From Pomphorhynchus laevis (taxonomy: Eukaryota; Acanthocephala; Palaeacanthocephala; Echinorhynchida; Pomphorhynchidae): a DNA stretch of 64,000 bases. A model generated the notes under the pieces. That model was not told the origin of the DNA. It saw only the letters and a list, made by a program, of their open reading frames with translations, and searched no databases. Below, in pieces: positions 1-10,900 of the stretch. The position numbers and the translations under genes were made by a program. Within the stretch, counting starts at the first letter, position 1. The number at the start of each line of letters is the position of its first letter. The stretch covers positions 62,001 to 126,000 of the forward strand of contig WNNJ02002217.1 of assembly GCA_012934845.2 (NCBI GenBank). The letters are read 5' to 3'.

Positions 1-590
1 TAGGCGGATGAATGCGACAGGAGAGATGATGAAAAAGGATGGTTTATCCGCAGAAACAAGAGACGAGAGGATGGATCTGAATGCGGAAACATCGTGGTCG
101 AGACGTGCTTGTGGAGATAAATAGGTGGAATGAGTGAAATTAGTAACGATAACGCAATGATCGTAAGAAGGAAAGCGTTTCCGTAAAGGAGGATAAGTAA
201 CGTGCGTTGGTGAGATCATGATAGGAGAGCTTAGAATTGAGGATATTAAGGGAGTAGGTTTAACAGCTGAAGACAAGGAGGATTTTGATAATATAGAGGA
301 GGGTGAGCGATGTGATGAAAGGTTATGAGTGGAAGGATTGTGGAGGTTGGTGGAGGTGATTTTGATTGAGGGATGTTAGTTATTGAAAAACGAGACAAGG
401 GAAGATACGGGGGGTGTCGGGAAGTGAAGGACATGGGATTAGAAGTGCATGTGGTGACAGGATCAGTGGGTTGACAAAGGACATCAGAAACGACTGGGGT
501 GGTTTGAGTGGACACGTTGGAGGTTGATATGTTCTTATGGGAGAGGTCGCGTATGAGTTTGGTGGCACAAAAGCTTGGTACGTTTAGATA
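1..590 (-). mobile_element. LINE family B (CR1/L2-like), 5' region, runs off left edge
   Basis: Read on the minus strand this matches the 5' parts of the B copies at 8190-8760 and 40800-41340: the same order of proline/serine/threonine-rich codons (for example SPPPTSTILPLITF, seen again near 41030), then the stretch encoding GERCC-like text around the ATCCGCAGAAAC block. The right end (about 575-590) corresponds to the AATAAGCACATATCAAC block that follows the 5' UTR in the other copies. The reading frame is interrupted several times, so it is a dead fragment. The function of this low-complexity part is unknown; in CR1/L2 elements it is where ORF1 lies. The 3' continuation is outside the window. 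Confidence 0.6.
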
Positions 591-599
591 GGTTTCCTC

Positions 600-2876
600 C
601 TAAGAGATGTGAATGAGTAGCTCTTTATGTCCAGAAGAGGAGCGTGATTAGCAACATAGTGAGATATTCGAATAATAGAGGAACATTCGAGTGCCTTATA
701 GTTGATTTAATTATATCCAACCTTCGCGTTTCGTTTGGAGTTTTTTATCGAACACCAAAATCTGATATTTTAAATAATGAACTAATGCGCATTCTAGCTA
801 GAGAATGTAGTACTAATAATCATTCTTTCTTTTTAGTTAGTGATTTAATTTACCGACCTTGGTGGTCGACGAAGAAGGCGACAACATTCTTAATAACTGC
901 TTCCCTTGCGATAAGAAGCTATGTGAGTTCCCCGTAGGTGACCTATCACTCATTCAGCAAGTATCCGCGCCTACCAGATTTGCTACTGGTTATTGTTCAT
1001 TTATGCTAGATCTTGAATTTTCTCAAAGAGATGGTCAGGTGATCACACATACGGCTCAGTAGGTCCTGTTTCTTCCTTGTACAGTGTCAAGTCATGTAGA
1101 ATTATTTCGACTAATCAAATTCGTAATCTTGTCATACTTTTGTAATCGACACTAAAAACTAAGATGGACACTGATATACGTGCAGTTCGGCAAGAAAGAT
1201 GTTTTATCTGATTAAAAACCGCTTTATGTCAGTATCTCCACTCTGCTTTGTTCGACTATACAACTCGCTTGTTCGTCCTCACATCGAATATGCCATCTAA
1301 GTGTTGTTCCCTTCCACGACTGTGCGATCTCTCAAGTAACTTAACTTCTTGCATAGATTGATCGAGAACAGGCAGCCACTTAATATTCGAAATCGCGTAT
1401 GTAAGTTATCCCGTTCAAATTCCGAACTCATTGCAAGCTATAGATATGTCAGAAATCTTTGTTTTATATTAAATGCTTCAAAACACGATAAATTTGAATC
1501 TGCAATCATTAGCGGTTTCAAACGCAATCCCAAATTATTCTGGTCCTATGTTCGACGGAACAGAACGCTTAATACTTAAATCAAAATTGTACACACATGA
1601 GAAAAAAAAAGATTTATTTTAACGTGGCAAATGCGTACCAGCGCACGCTTACATGACCACAACAAAACAAGACTGTGAATCAGGTGTCGAGAAGGTGTGA
1701 GCGGATGAGGTGTTTGAATATGATAAAGGAGGGGGCGCGGCGGACGTCGAGAGGGAGTTGATTCCAGGCGAGTGAGGCGGCGACGAGGAAGGATCGGAGA
1801 CCGTAGTTGTTGGAGTAATTAGGAACGTGGAGTAAGAGGGTATGACAGGAACGAAGCGATAGCGAGGTGGGGCGAGTATCGTCTAAGAAAGGAAGGTTGA
1901 TGAACGATGGGGAGCCGACAGCGATGAGACGAAAGGTAACGAGAAGAAGGCGGAGAATGTGAAGGTCCAGTCACAAGTAAAAATGGCATTGCTGAAAGTC
2001 TTGCTTCATCATTTTCATTATCATCGAATCCTTCACACTCACCATTCACTTAGTATGACCGTCCAATATCACATAATGCCTATTTTCTTTCAATATCCGC
2101 TGGGTAAGTCAAAGTAAATCTTGTTCATGTCAATCGCTACAGTGCTTCCGGTCTTGATTATATATATCCATTTCTACTCAAAATCTTACCAAACTAGTTG
2201 GTCAATTTTCTTGTATATATCTTTCAGAATAGTCTTACCACTAGATGTGTGCCCGACTTGTGGAAATCTGCGATTATTGTACCTGTTCCAATAAAAACCA
2301 TTACGACTTATTGTAGTTATTACACACCAATAAGCCATACGAGTTCTATGTGCAAAATTCTTGAAAGATTGATCGCTCGTAGAATCTGGAGTCACTTAAA
2401 CACTCATAAAATCACAGCGTCTTCTCAGCACGGATTGGTAGTTCATGTCTTAGTAATTTACTAACGGCTCGCGAAATGTGGAATGAAGCACTAAGTTTTG
2501 GAAATTACATTGATGTAATTTTTATTGACTTTTCGAGAGCCTTCGATCGAGTCTGCATGAAAGTTTGCTTAGCTTGTTGTCTCATTATGGAGTTTCTTCG
2601 TTGCTGATTAGGTGGATTGGCGATTTTTTCCGAAATAGATTATTTAAAGTTAGTGTTGGAAGCCATTTATCGTCGCTTAAACGTGTAAATTGTGGAGTTC
2701 CGCAGGGTATTGTACTCGGTCATATTTTCTTTATTGTTTACCTAAATGACTTGCTGTTAGGAATCCAGAACCCTTGCTTGGCTTTTGCGAATGACCTCAA
2801 ACTTTGGTCTGTTAATATTAATGATACGTATGATCGATCCCTGATCGAATACATCAATGGAGTGTAGCTACGAAAG
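600..2876 (+). mobile_element. LINE family C (CR1/jockey-like), decayed copy
   Basis: The + strand carries pieces of an apurinic-type endonuclease and a reverse transcriptase in several frames. At 644-1062 the text FGVFYRTPKSDILNNELM, then SAPTRFATGYCSFMLDLEFS, resembles the GVxYRPP and PTR...LDLxFS blocks of CR1/jockey endonucleases. At 1349-1579 comes the EN-RT linker (NPKLFWSYVRRNRTLNT). At 2200-2470 come RT finger motifs (VPDLWKSAIIVPVP, then SSMCKILERLIARRIW). At 2520-2870 comes the palm: FIDFSRAFDRV, then GVPQGIVLG, then FAND where YADD is expected. Part of the RT C-terminus (LYNSLVRPHIEYAI, near 1250) lies out of order before the linker, so the copy is rearranged as well as frameshifted. 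A B-family 3' end is inserted at 1601-1965. Confidence 0.7.
1601..1965 (-). mobile_element. LINE family B, 3'-terminal fragment inserted in family C
   Basis: Minus-strand copy of the B 3' end. It carries the AACGTGGCAAATGCG / CGCACGCTTACATGACCAC tail with an adjoining poly(A) (1601-1609), then the codons for the C-terminal block AWNQLPLDVRRAP and the preceding NYSNNYGLRSFLVA region that are also seen at 4940-5060. Family C coding sequence stops at about 1590 and resumes after 1965 (SKNGIAESLASSF), which shows that the fragment is an insertion. I could not define a convincing target-site duplication. Confidence 0.75.
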
Positions 2877-2909
2877 TATCAAGGGTGATACTTTCTTATC
2901 ACCCTTGAT
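2877..2909. repeat. Perfect palindrome at a LINE B 5' breakpoint
   Basis: Arms 2878-2890 and 2897-2909 are exact reverse complements (13 bp) separated by 6 bases. A second overlapping 9-bp palindrome (2872-2880 / 2887-2895) shares the loop. The right arm is the first B-family sequence of the following truncated copy, so the left arm is a fold-back copy of the LINE's own new 5' end. Confidence 0.85.
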
Positions 2910-5153
2910 CTCACTCACAATCACACCCCTCCTCACACACCTACAATCCTACGTCACCCTTGGAGAATCTTGACCTCTTCCTTCTTCGCTCTGCCTTACT
3001 CAAATCGTCTTTATCCTATCACACAATAACATATTCCTCTCGTCACGATCTCACCTTTCTTTTCGACTCTTAACTCACATCCACTCTCGATCTTATCTTG
3101 CCCTCAAAGGATCAACACACCGTCGATTGCATCGTGTGCCATGGTTTGGAATCTAATGCCTACTCTTAAAGCGTCGACTTCGACATGCTTTGAGAGTCTA
3201 TCACCGCTCTCTCAGACGTGATTTCCGCTCGATTACTCCGTATTTCCGTGATTCCTATCTTGCTCTTCGCCGGCCTCATCTCAACCTACTACGTACCAAA
3301 TTCAACTCCTTCTAACTGCATAAAATCATCACTTCATTCAACTCTAAGACTCTCTGGCATACCTTTGACTCAATACTTTCTCGCTCCTCTTCGCCTTGCA
3401 ACATCAATCCCCATAATTATTCGTCATTTCTCCACACAAAGTATCCATGTTGCTCACTCACACCCCGGGCTTCATTCTATCCCACTCGGCCCCGCCTAGC
3501 TCCAAACTCCCGGAACTCTTTCATCTTCTCCCTGTCTCACCTACAGAAGTATCATCTGTCCTCATGTCCTTGCCCAACAAAACCTCACCTGCCGATCTCC
3601 TGCTTACCCACATACGTAAATCCATATGATCATCGATATCCCCATTTCTCACAACCTTGTTTAACTCGTCTATCCGCAGTCGTATATTCCCTTCACACTG
3701 GAAATCCGCAATCGTTCGTCCCCTCCTTAAGAAACAATCGCTCGACCCCTCCCTTCCTTCTAGCTATCGCCCCATTTCACTACTCCCTACTCTTTCTAAG
3801 CTCTTAGAACGCCTCATCTTAATACAGATCAACGCTTATCTTTCCTCATCCAATCTGTACCCTCCTTTCCAATCCGGTTTCGCTCTAATCACTCAACAGA
3901 AATCGCCTGCATGAAAGTTTACAACGACTTACTCATTTCTCTAGACAGGCTCTATATAGTGTTCTCATCTCCCTCAACCTCTCCTCCGCCTTCGACATTG
4001 TTGACCAATCCGTCCTCCTTTCTCGCCTTCATTATGAGCACGACTTTTCTTCCTCCTCAGTAGCATGGTTTCCCTCATATCTATCCGACCGTTCTTTCGC
4101 GTATGTTCTAATTCATCATTCTCCCCTCTCATCCCTAATTTTGCGGGGTCCCACAAGGTTCTGTCCCAGGTCCCCTGATTTTCTCTCTTCTGCTTGGCGA
4201 TCTCTCTCCGTTTATCAAACCTTACTCCTTTAAGGTCATGCAATACGCCGATGACATTCTAATCTATGCTCATGCACCCGCACATCGCATACACGATATC
4301 GGCATTTCTGCCTCTAACTGTCTTTCTTCTATCTACAAACGTCTCTCCAATCTCCATCTCGTTCTAAACCCCGAAAAGTCCAAAATAATGTGGATCCCCC
4401 CCGTAAACCAAACATATCTCCTCCCACTGTATATTTTGCCTCATCAATCATCCCCATGGTCCACAATCTTACTTTCTTAGTCTTCCATTTCGATGATCAC
4501 CTTTCCCTTAAACCCTTCGTCCGTGACAAGGTCCGCTCATCTAACTTAATTCTCCGTGATATCCGCCGTATCCGCCCCCTTATCGACTTCCGTTCTTGTA
4601 TGTCTCTTCTTTCATCGCTTCTTTTCCCTAAAATCGATTACTGCCTTAGCCTTTTCGCCAATTCTCCAAAATCCATCATCCTACCCCTACAACGAATAAT
4701 CAACACCGCCGTTCGAGTGCTCTTTCGTCTCCGTCGCTTCGACCACACATCCACATATTTTGCCCAACTCTCCTGGCCCACCATCCACATTCGCATCAAA
4801 CTCCGCCTTCTTCTCGTTACCTTTCGTCTCATCGCTGTCGGCTCCCCATCGTTCATCAACCTTCCTTTCTTAGACGATACTCGCCCCACCTCGCTATCGC
4901 TTCGTTCCTGTCATACCCTCTTACTCCACGTTCCTAATTACTCCAACAACTACGGTCTCCGATCCTTCCTCGTCGCCGCCTCACTCGCCTGGAATCAACT
5001 CCCTCTCGACGTCCGCCGCGCCCCCTCCTTTATCATATTCAAACACCTCCTCCGTTCACACCTTCTCGACACCTGATTCACAGTCTTGTTTTGTTGTGGT
5101 CATGTAAGCGTGCGCTGGCACGCATTTGCCACGTTAAAATAAATCGTTTTTTT
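2891..5153 (+). mobile_element. LINE family B, 5'-truncated copy with complete 3' end
   Basis: The copy starts just after the codons for the endonuclease SDHF motif and runs to the 3' tail. It includes the linker (3120-3500), RT fingers (3657-3914: HWKSAIVRPLLKKQSLDPSL, PISLLPTLSKLLERLIL), palm (near 3980 SSAFDIVD; near 4235 MQYADDILIYAHAPA, so the catalytic YADD is kept), thumb and C-terminus (4390-5076, an open 228-codon stretch with KPFVRDKVRSSNLILRDIRR and AWNQLPLDVRRAPSF). It ends with GTGGTCATGTAAGCGTGC, a small hairpin, CATTTGCCACGTTAAAATAAATC and poly(T). Several frame changes separate the blocks, so it is not functional. It belongs to the CR1/L2 group by its RT motifs and its C-terminal W-N-x-L-P block. 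Confidence 0.8.
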
Positions 5154-5159
5154 TTCTAC

Positions 5160-5935
5160 GAGTATGATAATGAACATTGATCAATGTGTCCATATGAAGC
5201 TAGGATAAAGTAAACAGTCGCGAATTTAAATTAGGGATTCATACACTCGAAGTTGTATCTGAGTGTACGGATTTTGGTGTGATTTTGCACAGGACATTGA
5301 TAACTCGCTCAAATACTGACTTTATTCATTGTAAGGTAATAAAGGTTATGTATTACATCATAAATACGTTTGCAAGGCTATACTCGTTAAGTTTTAAGCA
5401 ACTATAGTGTGCGTTGCTTCGCCCACGCGTTGAATATCGTATCCACCATCATTTCCATCTACTAAGACAGAAATCACGAAGCTTGAGTCAGTGCTTCGAA
5501 GAGCCTATAGATTGTGTTTTAAATATAGTGCACTTCAAAAAACGCTAATTACATGGCTTTGCACATATTCTAATTTCATGATCCTCTATCCAGATTAGGA
5601 TTTTGTTGACACAAATATAGTTTTAATGTGAGCAGACAAAACAAATGGATATAGCCATGCATGTTATAATAATCTGCGTACTCATTCGTAGATCGCTTAG
5701 CTTCCTTACAGCTGCTTTCAGTGCGTCAAAGGTTGATTTATCTAGACCTCATTGCGACGTGGTAGATGATTAATTCAGCATAAAGATTTCCTTCTCACCA
5801 TGTGAAAATTAGTTCGTCGGCTCGTAGGTGTCATCCTTTATCACTATATAAATTACCACATGGCAAAATCCCAAGCGTGGTGCGACTTTCACATAGATTT
5901 TTTAACGTATGGAATGTGCTGCCTAAAGAAATTGC
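5160..5935 (+). mobile_element. LINE family C, 3' fragment of RT
   Basis: Codons in broken frames match the thumb and C-terminal part of family C: VSECTDFGVILHRTL (near 5255), NTFARL (near 5365), RPRVEYRIHHHF (near 5430) and finally GKIPSVVRLSHRFFNVWNVL (5862-5921), the equivalent of LSHRCLNIWNVLPSE at 62300. It stops abruptly at 5935, where family B minus-strand sequence begins. Confidence 0.65.
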
Positions 5936-6472
5936 ATGTACATGTGGAGGTTGGTGGAGGTTGGTGGAAGGTGTATATGGTGGCAGGGTCAGTGGGTGTA
6001 GAAAGGACATTAGAAACGACGGTTGTAGTATGAGTTGACGTGTTGGATGTTGATATGTGCTTATTGGAGAGATTGTGGATTAGTTTGTTGGCACAAAACC
6101 ACATAGGAAGTCTTGTTTAGACTTATTGTTGTCGCAGGCGATTGTTATTCAGACGGTGCAGTCGTGTGTCGAGCACTGTACTTGCAGTTGTCCATAGTTG
6201 GTGTCGGTCGTAGCTGTTTTATTACGTCCTTCTATTAACGTCCGCGTGTATTAAAGCTGTTAGATTTGCTACTGCAACTGATCGGCAAGTGCAGAGAGAT
6301 GATCTTTATGCACTTATCGATAGATTAAGCTCAATTCGCGAGCGTAGAGAGCGGAACTGACAGGAAAAGTCTGTAACTGACAGGAACAATTTGTGACTGA
6401 CAGGAAAAATCTGTAACTTACAGGAAAAATCTCTAAGTGACAGGAAAAATCTGGAATTGACAGGAAAAATTG
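5936..6472 (-). mobile_element. LINE family B, 5' terminus (5' UTR plus start of ORF1 region)
   Basis: This is the reverse complement of the B 5' end also found at 40538-40960: the tandem GGAACTGACAGGAAAAATCT array at the outer end, then the GAGCGTAGAGAGCGGA / AGATTAAGCTCAATTCGCG block, then the stretch corresponding to the CGCCACACGACTGC region, then AATAAGCACATATCAACATC and the proline-rich codons. The rest of the element is missing: family C sequence abuts at 5935. The 3' side was therefore lost by rearrangement, because LINEs normally lose the 5' side. Confidence 0.7.
6353..6472. repeat. 20-bp tandem repeat at LINE 5' end, about 6 units
   Basis: About six diverged units of GGAACTGACAGGAAAAATCT. 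The same unit, with the same flanking GAGCGTAG.GAGC sequence, occurs at 61372-61470 at the 5' end of a family A LINE. It is a 5' UTR repeat of these elements; a promoter role is possible but not shown. Confidence 0.85.
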
Positions 6473-6494
6473 TTTCTTTTTTCAAATTTTAACT

Positions 6495-7208
6495 CATGCA
6501 TGTTTTGGAGATTGTGTAACTTTAAATAATCTAGGCTTATTAGACGACTTTTTACCAAAACGGAATAACTTGCGAACTTCCAGACAAGAAGCAAACTCTT
6601 CATCGACCTTCATCAAGAGCTGAAAAAAAAACACTTAAATTAGAAATATCATCATCCTTACGTGCCTAATAATTTCCAGCATTTGATTCAGGAATACCAC
6701 TGAATAACACATAATAGGATCGGTCAGATCTAAGACGATTATAATTGAGAGGTGTGTAGTTTGATGTCTCGTTTTGAGATTTGGTATTTATAAGTATGCA
6801 TCGAGCATTGTCTATTGTTGGAGTTCGGCTGCCTTAAGAAACGCACTGAGATTTAATATCCAGCAATAAGAATCACGTCTTGTCGTTTTCAATTGTTTAA
6901 GATTGACAGTCATCAACGTTATTACATTCATTATTACAACGGGAGAGCATAGGTACAACTGTATCCAAGCAGACACAAGCGGGTGCATCCAATTCTGCAG
7001 ACAAATCATGAGACTGGCCGTTTTGGATTAAAGGCGCCATTATTGGTTCAATCACATTTTTTGATATATATGCACTGGTTGGCCGATCCTTTGAGTTAAA
7101 TAGTAATGCTAATTTAGCAGCCGTGTAAAAACAACATAAAAAATGACACCTTTTTAATTTTAATACTGCTCGAAGACTCAGGGACATTATCAATTGTCCA
7201 TATTTCAC
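6495..7208 (-). mobile_element. LINE ORF1 remnant (RRM-type ORF1 of CR1/jockey-like element)
   Basis: On the minus strand broken frames give LFSGIPESNAG, then KVDEEFASCLEVRKLFRFGK, then KPRLFKVTQ. This order (hydrophobic strand, G-I-P-E-S, an acidic helix, R-L-F-R-F-G-K, K-P-R-x-x-K-V) is the pattern of ORF1 proteins encoded upstream of EN-RT in many jockey/CR1-type LINEs. The upstream part (6897-7208, 103 codons, with DAPACVCLDTV) is open but not recognisable. Alternative: a host exon, since the LLMKVDEE stretch follows a TTTTTTCAG. The lack of any further exon makes the LINE reading more likely. Confidence 0.45.
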
Positions 7209-7217
7209 AATCGATTA

Positions 7218-7290
7218 ATATCGTTCGTTGATGAATATCGTTTGTTGATGAATATCGTTCGTCGATGAATACCGTTCGTCAATAAATATC
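7218..7290. repeat. 17-bp tandem repeat, about 4.3 units
   Basis: Four consecutive, slightly diverged copies of ATATCGTTCGTTGATGA (7218-7285), then a partial unit. It lies upstream of the first visible NDUFS2 exon. Confidence 0.85.
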
Positions 7291-7841
7291 GTTTTAAGTT
7301 TGAATATTGTAATATTGTGTGCACTTAAAGAGCGTGTGTATATTATTTGTAAGTATAATTGTAAGTAGTTATAATTGTAAGTATTTAAAATCACCAAGTC
7401 ATTTTTTAACGTATAATAATTAAAATATTATAATAATATAAAACTTAGAATAATTTTCATATCTTTTATTTCACTGTCTTTGTATTATATCATGTATGGC
7501 TCTACAAAATTTATCATTCTTTTAAGTTCTGGTGTTTCTAAAAATATCAAATATGGCTTTTCTTCTCGAAACAAATTGATATTATAATCTTGTATGCTAA
7601 ACCTGATCACGTATTATTATAGATATTGCTTTAAAAAGCAACAACAATCGTATATTAATGATTCGTACATTATGCCCGTGCTCTAAATACCTGCAATGGC
7701 CACATCATATATGGTATCGTACCGTTGTTAATCCTATTTATCAAATAATCAGGTATGCTACAATTAATAAATATACATAGACATCATATTTCTGGTTCCT
7801 TCATTACCATTTGCTTGTCAATATTTATTTTTTTTAAATAG

Positions 7842-7945
7842 AAATCATCAATATTACTACACAGCAAAGGACTTGAAGGCATTAGAAGATGATTACTTTG
7901 TAATTCCGGAAGCAAAGAGTACATGGAAATTACCACCTCTAAACG
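7842..7945 (+). CDS. NDUFS2: NDUFS2 visible exon 1 (mature N-terminal region)
   Basis: Acceptor AAATAG before 7842 and donor GTAAG at 7946. After one leading base it encodes 34 residues including [13 protein letters not shown], the counterpart of the Y-P-S-K-x-x-x-x-W-K-P-P-P-W-N block of animal NDUFS2. It ends in phase 1. Confidence 0.85.
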
Positions 7946-10900
7946 GTAAGAATGGTATCAATTAAACACTGATTTTTATTAAAACCTCTAAACAATGGTT
8001 TTAATAGAAAAATGTTTTATTAATAACAAAAGATGAAATGATATTATGCAAGAAATAAGTCAAGTGTTTCTATGCAGAAAAATCATGCTAGTACTTTACT
8101 GTGCCACCTATTCGTTTTCAATTTTCTTAGTTGGAGGATTAATATCATCACAACACCATACGAATGATCCACTCAATGTCTGCTACAAGTTTTGGGAGCA
8201 GCTAACTCTCCAATAAGCACATATCAACATCCAACACGTTCACTCATACTACAACCGTCGTTTCCAATGTCCTTTCTCCACCCACCGACCCTGTCACCAT
8301 ATACACTATTCATCCCATGCCGTCTTAACTCCCCGACAACCCCGTCCCGTCCTTCCTGTCTCGTTTCTCAATAATCTACATCCATCAGACAAAATTCCTT
8401 CCACCAACCTCCACGATCATTCCACTCATAACCTTTCCTCACATCGCTTGTCACCCTCTTTATTATCATTATGCACTATGTCTCACGTCGTCAAACCAAC
8501 TCTCTCCAAATCCTCGACTGTCAGCTCTCCTATCGTGATCTCACCCACTCGCCACACTCGTCCTCTAATACAAAAACGCTTTCCTTCTCGCGATCGTTGC
8601 GTCATCGTCACTAATACCACTTCTTCCACCTCCTTATCTCCATAAGCACGTTTCGACCACGATGTTTCCGCCTTCAGATCCATCCTCTCGTATCTTGTTC
8701 CTGCAGATAAACCATCCTTTTTCAACAACATCTCTCCTGTCGCATTCATCCGCCTAAAAAATCTTCTCAATCTAATCATTCTCAGCCCTCTTCTGAAAAT
8801 TGTTTTTTAAGCATCACTCACGCGTAATCTGTCCTCTCTCAGTGATTACAACTCATGTTATCTTAATCACTCGAATTTTCACGATCGCACCCCTTCCGTA
8901 ATCGCTCAACTCTCTTCTGCCTGCATCGAAAAACACCGTCGCGAGGAAAACGGCGAAACATCTCTCTCCATTCGAAACATAGACGGATATTTTTAAATTG
9001 TCCACACCCGCCCCAAAATTCGATGGCGCTCCATTTCTCCCATGTGTCTTATCTGCTAGACCTTTTCACCACCACACACAGTTTCCGCATTGACCTCCTC
9101 AACACTAGATCTATTCTTAATAAATCCGATCTTATCCTCAACCTATTCACCAAGCAATCCATCAATATCTTCTGCCTCACCGAATCCTGGCACTCAGATT
9201 CTGACGACCTCTCACTTTACCGTCTGCTCTCTGCCGGTTGCTCACTAGTTGAATCCACCTGCTCCCTCATCTCATCCCCTTCTAAATTCTTTAATCATGG
9301 CGTCATTGTTGCATTTGCCCGTCACCCCGCGTCTCTTCGCAAAATCACTCCTTCTTTCAGTCCTTGCTGTTTTGAAATGCTCACTTGTCGTTCTTCTAGC
9401 CCGATCATTCTGGATTTCGCCATTATATACCGTCCTGGTTCATCAGCTTTTGCCTCCTTATTTTTTACCGAACTCGCTGACCTTCTGTCTAATTGTTCAT
9501 TGTCCTCCACTCCTTTCACTTGTTCTTGGCGACTTTAAAATCCGCCTTGACCGCCCCTCTTCCATTGATTTCCTCCGGTTCATCAACATTCTATCAAACT
9601 ACAATTACAAACACATCTCTACTGCTCCCACACATATCCTTGGCATGTCACTCGGCATTATCGCTGTCCCCGATCATTTTGCTGCCTTCACCTCACTGTC
9701 CATCTTCGATCCTGGTCTATCCGATCACTTTCTCGAGTGAGAAAGTGATCGGATAGACCACTTTTTAGGGGACGCGTTTTACCGCAACAATGGATGTTTA
9801 GTGCGTCTGCAAAGAGTCCTCCGAGGTTTTTCTTTTTACAGTAGATCAACGAAACGCCTGAAACACTAAATGCTTGTATTAAGCAATGCATTCTGCCAGG
9901 CTCAATAATCCATTCAGATCTTTGCAAGGTTATTGTGGCGTGCAAAGCTAGGAAGGATAGCTTTCAGCACAGGACTGTCAATGATTCTGTTGAATTTGTG
10001 ACTTCAGATCCTATCCACACGCAGCAGATAGAGTCGACATGGAACCAGCTAAAATCTGGAAATAGACGACGATGGGGTACACATCGATCCATGATCGACT
10101 CATATATTGTGGAATTTATTTGGCGTAGAAGGCACCGAAACGACAACAGTTTTGATGCTATTTTGCAATGCCTTAAAAATGTTAGATTAATCGATTTATC
10201 GATCAAATCTTCTGGGAATTTTAAAAATGACTGTTTTTCAAATTAAATGTGGAAAATCTCAAATTACCAAAGCTTTGGATTATATATCATTATAAATATG
10301 CAGATTGCAGTACTGCAATAAAAATTGCATGTTTATATTTGAAATTTTTGAGATTTTTCAAATTCGAATCATTTTTTTTGAAAAAATGAAGAAAGTTGAA
10401 TAACTTTTCGTGCATTTATTGGAAAACTTTACAATGATAGCAATTACACCGGAAATTCATGCAAATAATACACATTATTTAAACGTCATTCCGACTTCAA
10501 TTCGCTTAAAATTTTTAAAAATTAAATATTTTTTTATTTTTTTTAATTTAAATATTTAAATTTGTGTTTGTTTCTCCCAAAAAAATTTTTGACAGTTGAA
10601 AGAGTACTTACAATTCCGCTATTTTAGCACATTCTTATTTTGCTACGACAAAGTCAGTATAACGGAAAAGATACCAAGTTTCACTTAGTTTGTGGTGCAC
10701 AATTACTCTTTAAAGTCAGCTAATCTTCAAAGACAATATCAAATACTTAATTTCATCACCTCTTGTTCCTTGGTCTGCTTTAAAATCCTAGCATGTTTGA
10801 CGGTACCAATTTGACGGTTTCATCGATTTTACTTTTTCATTTTACAAATATTTGACGAACATTTTCGTGCAAGAATACGAATGCTTTGATAAAATGCATA

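Noticed and set aside
2565-2867. Candidate active RT (100-codon open frame)
   Set aside because: The catalytic YADD is replaced by FAND and the flanking domains are in other frames.
4638-4889. Minus-strand frame of 83 codons (Arg-rich)
   Set aside because: Antisense shadow of the family B thumb-coding sequence on the + strand. The same explanation applies to similar Arg-rich frames at 3974-4243, 8483-8779, 42745-42981, 43405-43682 and 50845-51084.
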